NCBI RefSeq assembly: GCF_021568795.1
Contig: NZ_JAKGUE010000011.1
Location: 17,731-81,730, forward strand
Source of the DNA: Dethiosulfovibrio faecalis
GTDB lineage: Bacteria > Synergistota > Synergistia > Synergistales > Dethiosulfovibrionaceae
Length of the DNA: 64,000 nt
Reading direction: 5' to 3'
Every line of letters starts with the position of its first letter. Positions within the stretch are counted from its first letter, which is position 1. Shown here piece after piece: positions 59,950 to 64,000 of the stretch. Position numbers and translations under genes: made by a program. The notes beneath the pieces are model-generated. The model was not told where the DNA came from, searched no databases, and saw only the letters and a list, made by a program, of their open reading frames with translations.

Positions 59950-61640
59950 CCGCCCTCGTCGAGGTCCATGACCTGGAGAGGTCTTTCGGGAACCTCCGTG
60001 CGGTGGACCGTCTGTCCTTCTCTGTAGACCCGGGGGAGATCTTCGGCATAGTCGGCCCGGACGGAGCCGGAAAGACCACGGTGCTTCGAATACTGGCCAC
60101 CGTGCTGGACGGAACAGGAGGCTCCGCCAGGATCGACGGCCTTGACGTGTCGGAGGAACCGGACCGAGTCAAGGACCGAATAGCCTACATGAGCCAGAGG
60201 TTCGGCCTCTATCCGGACCTGACGGTGGAGGAAAACGTCGGCCTCTACGCCGACCTCTACGGTCTGCCCAAAAAAGGTAGATCCGAAAGAATAGACGAGC
60301 TGCTTCGCTTCAGCTACATGGACCCCTTCAAGAAGAGGCGTGCGGGCGCCCTGTCGGGAGGGATGAAACAGAAGCTTCAGCTGGTCTGCGCCCTGATCCA
60401 CACCCCTAAGGTTCTCCTCCTGGACGAGCCTACCAACGGGGTGGATCCGGTAAGCAGAAGGGATTTCTGGCGCATGCTCTTCGGCCTGTCGGACCGGGGG
60501 GTCGCCACGGTGGTAACCACGGCCTATATGGACGAGGCGGAGCGATGCCACAGGATCGCCCTGATGGACAAAGGGAGATTTCTAGGACAGGGAACCCTGG
60601 AGCAGGTGAGGTCCCTCATGTCCGGCAAGCTGTACTCCTTCACCACCAGGACACCGAGAAAAGCGGCAGAGGCCCTCAGGACCAGGGACTACTGGCACCC
60701 CACCCCCTTCGGCGACTCGATACACCTGGAGTGTCCCGACGACGTCGCCTCCTCGGAGATAGAGGCCATCCTGCGAACGGCCTCTATACCTCACGGTGCG
60801 GTGGAGGAGACGATTCCATCGCTGGAGGACGTCTTCGTGTCGGCGGTCTCCGAGGCCCGAGGGAAGAGGGCGACGGCACCTCCGGGGGAGATACGCACCT
60901 TCAAGGACGGAACGGCGGTAACGGCCAAGAACCTCACCAAGACCTTCGGAGACTTCACCGCCGTAAACGACCTGTCCTTCGAGGTTCCTCAGGGGGAGAT
61001 TTTCGGTTTTCTCGGCCCCAACGGAGCGGGCAAAAGCACCACCATAAGGATGCTCTGCGGCCTGCTTTCCCCCAGCTCGGGACAGGCGGTGGTGGCGGAG
61101 GTGGACGTCGAAAAAGACCCAGAGTCGGTCAAGCGGAGGATCGGCTACATGAGCCAGAAATTCTCCCTCTACGAGGATCTGACCGTGGAGGAAAACCTGA
61201 ACTTCTACGGCGGGATCTACGGCCTGGACGACTCCAGACTGACGGCGAGAAAGGAATGGGCCCTCGACATGGCAGACCTGTCCCGCAGGAGAGGCGACAT
61301 GGCAGGATCCCTCACCGGGGGATGGAGACAGAAGCTGGCTCTGGCCTGCGCCGTGCTTCACGAGCCTCCGATAGTGTTTCTCGACGAGCCCACCAGCGGG
61401 GTGGATCCCGTGAGCCGACGGACCTTCTGGGAGCTTATAAACGACATGAGCGACAGGGGGATAACGGTGTTCGTCACAACCCACTACATGGAGGAAGCGG
61501 AATACTGCAACCGACTGGCCATGATCTTTCGGGGAGACATGATAGCACTGGGAACCCCGGGAGAGCTGAAAAGACGGACAGAAACGTCCTCTATGGAGGA
61601 AGCCTTCGTAGAGCTGGTGGAGGGAGGCGAGAAAAGTTGA
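59946..61640 (+). CDS. ybhF: Tandem ABC exporter ATPase (YbhF-like)
   Basis: A 564-residue protein with two complete ATPase cassettes. First: Walker A GPDGAGKTT (37-45), signature LSGGMKQKL, Walker B VLLLDEPTNGVDPVSRRDF. Second (from about residue 320): Walker A GPNGAGKST (about 357-365), signature LTGGWRQKL, Walker B IVFLDEPTSGVDPVSRRTF. Size and layout match YbhF. Start ATG 59946 overlaps the adaptor stop; a longer open frame upstream is not used. Powers the YbhSR permease pair. The second signature departs slightly from LSGGQ. Confidence 0.94.
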   Translation: MTALVEVHDLERSFGNLRAVDRLSFSVDPGEIFGIVGPDGAGKTTVLRILATVLDGTGGSARIDGLDVSEEPDRVKDRIAYMSQRFGLYPDLTVEENVGLYADLYGLPKKGRSERIDELLRFSYMDPFKKRRAGALSGGMKQKLQLVCALIHTPKVLLLDEPTNGVDPVSRRDFWRMLFGLSDRGVATVVTTAYMDEAERCHRIALMDKGRFLGQGTLEQVRSLMSGKLYSFTTRTPRKAAEALRTRDYWHPTPFGDSIHLECPDDVASSEIEAILRTASIPHGAVEETIPSLEDVFVSAVSEARGKRATAPPGEIRTFKDGTAVTAKNLTKTFGDFTAVNDLSFEVPQGEIFGFLGPNGAGKSTTIRMLCGLLSPSSGQAVVAEVDVEKDPESVKRRIGYMSQKFSLYEDLTVEENLNFYGGIYGLDDSRLTARKEWALDMADLSRRRGDMAGSLTGGWRQKLALACAVLHEPPIVFLDEPTSGVDPVSRRTFWELINDMSDRGITVFVTTHYMEEAEYCNRLAMIFRGDMIALGTPGELKRRTETSSMEEAFVELVEGGEKS

Positions 61641-62743
61641 ATCTCCAAAGGCTGTCCGCACTGATAAAAAAGGAGTTCATACACCTCGCCCGGGACCCCA
61701 GAAGCCTCGCCCTGGCCGTGGCCATGCCTGTGATACTGATACTGCTGTTCGGCTACGCCCTGAAGATGGACCTTAAGGACGTCCCGACGGTGATCTGGGA
61801 CGACGACGGCAGCCCCCAAAGCAGGGAGCTCATCTCCCTCTTCGACGGATCGCCCTACTTCGACGTGGTCCTCCAAGTGAAAAGCCTAAAGGACCTGGAA
61901 ACTGTCATCGACAGGGGAGAGGCTCTTGTCGGACTGGCCATACCGGCGGACTTCTCCGAGGCGGCTCTGTCCAGACGAACCGCCCGATTCCAGGCGGTGG
62001 TTGACGGATCGGACGCCACGACAGCCAGAATGGCGTCGGGCTACGTGTCGGCCCTGGCGATGGCTTTCTCCCCGGAAATCACCCCATCCTTCAGGGCTCC
62101 GATCTCCTTGACCAGTCGAAGCTGGTTCAACGAGACCATGGAGAGCACCTGGACCCTGGTCCCGGGGGTGATAGCCATAGTGATGGTGGTCATAGCTGCC
62201 CTTCTAGCCAGCACCACCATAGCGAAGGAGTGGGAGACAGGCACCATGGAACAGCTCATAAGCACCCCGATCAGGAAGGGAGAGCTACTGACCGCCAAGC
62301 TAGTACCCTATCTGGTCATAGGACTGGGAGACATCGCCCTGTCGGTCGCGGCGGGACGTTGGCTCTTCGGGGTTCCACTCAGAGGCAACCCAGCCCTGCT
62401 CTTCGCCGCCGGTACGGTTTTCCTGCTGGGATCGCTCCTATTCGGACTACAACAGAGCGCCAGACTGAGGTCCCAGCTTCTGGCAAGCCAGGTGGCCGTC
62501 ATGGCCAGCTACGTTCCGACACTGCTCATGAGCGGTTACGTCTTCTCCATAGCGGATATGCCCATGCCTCTTAGGTGGTTGACCTACGTGGTCCCGGGAA
62601 GATACTTCATCTCCATACTTCGGGGAATATATCTGAAAGGAGTGGGCCTTTCGGTGTTGTGGCTGGACCTGGCCTTTCTGGCCCTGTACGGCACTCTGAT
62701 GGCGGCTTTGACGGCTAAGGCCATGAGGATGAAGGTGGATTGA
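61637..62743 (+). CDS. ybhS: ABC-2 type exporter permease (YbhS-like)
   Basis: A 368-residue ABC-2 permease: one N-terminal helix (LALAVAMPVILILLFGYAL), an exported domain (45-170), then five helices, with KEWETGTMEQLISTPIRKGELL, the typical cytoplasmic coupling segment, around residue 200. Start TTG 61637 overlaps the ATPase stop (TTGA), with GGAGGCGAG upstream. Forms a heterodimer with the following permease. Confidence 0.92.
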   Translation: MNLQRLSALIKKEFIHLARDPRSLALAVAMPVILILLFGYALKMDLKDVPTVIWDDDGSPQSRELISLFDGSPYFDVVLQVKSLKDLETVIDRGEALVGLAIPADFSEAALSRRTARFQAVVDGSDATTARMASGYVSALAMAFSPEITPSFRAPISLTSRSWFNETMESTWTLVPGVIAIVMVVIAALLASTTIAKEWETGTMEQLISTPIRKGELLTAKLVPYLVIGLGDIALSVAAGRWLFGVPLRGNPALLFAAGTVFLLGSLLFGLQQSARLRSQLLASQVAVMASYVPTLLMSGYVFSIADMPMPLRWLTYVVPGRYFISILRGIYLKGVGLSVLWLDLAFLALYGTLMAALTAKAMRMKVD

Positions 62744-62744
62744 T

Positions 62745-63851
62745 ATGTGGAAGAGACTCGAAAGGATGCTCGTCAAGGAAGGGCTTCAGATCGTAAGGGA
62801 TAAGAGGATGAGGCTTCTTGTGTTCGCCATGCCGGTGATGATGATGCTGGTGATGTCCTTCGCCATGACCACCGATCTCCGCCAGGCCAAGCTGGTGGTG
62901 CTGGACCTGGACAGGACGCCGTCCTCACGTAAGGTTATCAGAAGCTTCGTGGCGGGACGTCATTTCTCTCTGGGATGGTACGTCTCTTCTCCGGAAAACC
63001 TGAAAGACCTCATGGATCGTGGAGACACCAGGGCGGCGCTCTGGATACCCCGAGGATTCGAGGCGGATATTCTATCCAGACGGGGAGCCTCCATCCAGAT
63101 ACTGCTGGACGGAACCTACTCCCTAGACTCCGGAACCATACTGAGCGCGGCCTCGGCGGTGATAAGAGGGCTGAACGAGGAGCTTGTCTCTCCGGACTCG
63201 ATGGCAGGAGCGGTGGATCTCAGGCTGAGAAACTGGTTCAACTCAAACCTGGACAGCGAAAGATACTACGTCCCTGGGCTAATAGCCATGATGTTGACCC
63301 TACAGAGCTTACTGGTCGCCGGGGTTTCGATCGTAAGAGAAAAGGAGATCGGAACGATAGAACAGATAATGGTCACTCCCATAAGGGGGATCGAGTTCAT
63401 ACTGGGCAAGACCCTGCCCTACATGGCAATGGCCTACCTGATAATGACCGCCATGCTCGTCATAGCCCTCATAGTATTCGACGTCCCCTTTAGGGGAAGC
63501 CTGCCGCTGCTCTACGCTCTCACCGCGATTTTCCTAGCGGGGAATCTGGGCTGCGCCCTTCTGATAAGCGTAAGCGCCACCACCCAGCAACAGGCCCTCC
63601 TGACGGCGTTCTTCTTCCTCATGCCGGCCATACTGCTAAGCGGATTCGTCTTCCCTGTCCGGAATATGCCCATTCCTGTCCAGTGGCTCACAGCTTTGAA
63701 CCCTCTCAGATGGTATCTGGAGATAATGCAGGCTATCCTCTCCAAGGGAGTAGGGCTAGCGGACCTGATCCCTCAGATATCGGCCCAGACCGCTCTGGCC
63801 CTGGTATCGCTGACCGCCGCGGGCAAGGGATTTCACAAGACCCTGTCATAA
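62745..63851 (+). CDS. ybhR: ABC-2 type exporter permease (YbhR-like)
   Basis: A 368-residue permease with the same layout as the previous one (helix at 22-40, exported domain, five C-terminal helices, EKEIGTIEQIMVTPIRGIEFI). In E. coli YbhFSR is linked to drug and cation export. The gene starts 1 base after the ybhS stop and closes the operon. Confidence 0.92.
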   Translation: MWKRLERMLVKEGLQIVRDKRMRLLVFAMPVMMMLVMSFAMTTDLRQAKLVVLDLDRTPSSRKVIRSFVAGRHFSLGWYVSSPENLKDLMDRGDTRAALWIPRGFEADILSRRGASIQILLDGTYSLDSGTILSAASAVIRGLNEELVSPDSMAGAVDLRLRNWFNSNLDSERYYVPGLIAMMLTLQSLLVAGVSIVREKEIGTIEQIMVTPIRGIEFILGKTLPYMAMAYLIMTAMLVIALIVFDVPFRGSLPLLYALTAIFLAGNLGCALLISVSATTQQQALLTAFFFLMPAILLSGFVFPVRNMPIPVQWLTALNPLRWYLEIMQAILSKGVGLADLIPQISAQTALALVSLTAAGKGFHKTLS

Positions 63852-63867
63852 ATCATAAAAACGCATT

Positions 63868-63899
63868 CAGCCCCGACCATCGAAGGATGATCGGGGCTG
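63868..63899 (-). terminator. Hairpin between exporter operon and 5S rRNA
   Basis: A 9-bp stem (CAGCCCCGA/TCGGGGCTG) extended by CATC/GATG after one mismatch. On the minus strand it lies 25 bases past the 5S end and is followed by a TTTTT run after a few bases, so it probably ends the rRNA operon, and may also stop the exporter transcript. Confidence 0.65.
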
Positions 63900-63923
63900 G
63901 GAGTAGAAAAAATAGAAAAGACT

Positions 63924-64000
63924 CTTGGCAGCGACCTACTCTCCCACGAAGCGAATCGCAGTACCATCGGCGCTGGAGGGCTTAACTGCCGGGTTCGGCA
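63924..64000 (-). rRNA. rrf: 5S ribosomal RNA, 3' part
   Basis: The minus strand reads TGCCGAACCCGGCAGTTAAG, then TCCAGCGCCGATGGTACTGC and GGGAGAGTAGGTCGCTGCCA, the conserved 3' two-thirds of bacterial 5S rRNA. The 5' part lies beyond the window, so an rRNA operon presumably continues there on the minus strand. The exact 3' end is approximate. Confidence 0.93.

Noticed and set aside
1..64000. CRISPR arrays, tRNA genes, prophage genes
   Set aside because: I saw no regularly spaced repeats, no cloverleaf-like sequence and no phage structural genes in the window.

Overview
The window looks like a chromosomal segment of an anaerobic, amino-acid/organic-acid fermenting bacterium of the phylum Synergistota, most like Dethiosulfovibrio. 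The clearest taxonomic mark is the C-terminal tail of a secreted subtilisin (35024-36763): a Gly-run plus Cys, a hydrophobic stretch and a basic end, the pattern of the Synerg-CTERM sorting signal. Several TRAP and Na+-symporter genes, Gram-negative RND/TolC efflux systems and a moderately high GC content fit. This is inference from family content; the only rRNA present is a 5S fragment.

Layout. 1-505: a broken IS3-type insertion sequence. 623-1402: a crotonase-fold protein lacking the usual catalytic Glu pair. 1884-11197: a GntR regulator followed by one long operon encoding an acetoin/2-oxoacid dehydrogenase complex (E1 alpha, E1 beta, E2, E3) with a complete TRAP transporter (DctP, DctQ, DctM) and a PPC/DUF296 protein embedded between E1 and E2. 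11281-15792 (minus): a large lipoprotein with a leukocidin-like segment and a BACON-like end, an MliC-type lysozyme inhibitor, two acetyltransferases and an alpha/beta hydrolase. 15887-21168 (minus): a RADAR-type anti-phage locus, with an RdrA-like ATPase, an unrecognised AT-rich middle gene and an RdrB-like adenosine deaminase. 21283-23855: hydrolase, lipoate-protein ligase (which could lipoylate the E2/E3 subunits), and a QueG-like Fe-S protein. 23983-24352: two tandem, similar, promoter-to-terminator units that look like small RNA genes.

24368-29284 (minus): RND pump, adaptor and TetR. 29362-34963 (plus): Na+:solute symporter, MFS, DUF3311 plus symporter, and M20 amidohydrolase. 35024-37873 (minus): subtilisin, stand-alone propeptide-like protein, YdjM-like protein. 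38012-40979 (plus): MATE, MarR, Fe-S aldo/keto reductase. 41038-46974 (minus): a second catabolic TRAP operon (GntR, carbon-nitrogen hydrolase, DctP, DctQ, DctM, creatininase-like, RraA-like). 47161-47676: a secreted tandem-repeat protein. 47748-54406 (minus): TetR, adaptor, RND pump and TolC-type channel. 54739-57903 (minus): NitT/TauT-type ABC importer with two cupins. 58128-63851 (plus): a cecR-ybhGFSR-like ABC exporter operon. 63924-64000: the 3' part of a 5S rRNA gene on the minus strand.

The most interesting locus is the RADAR-like defence cassette, because its ATPase is short and an unrecognised gene sits between the ATPase and the deaminase; the two together are about the length I recall for one RdrA. 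Other points worth checking are the tandem sRNA-like pair, the putative pore-forming lipoprotein next to MliC, the TRAP transporter inside a 2-oxoacid dehydrogenase operon, and several well-formed promoter/operator pairs.
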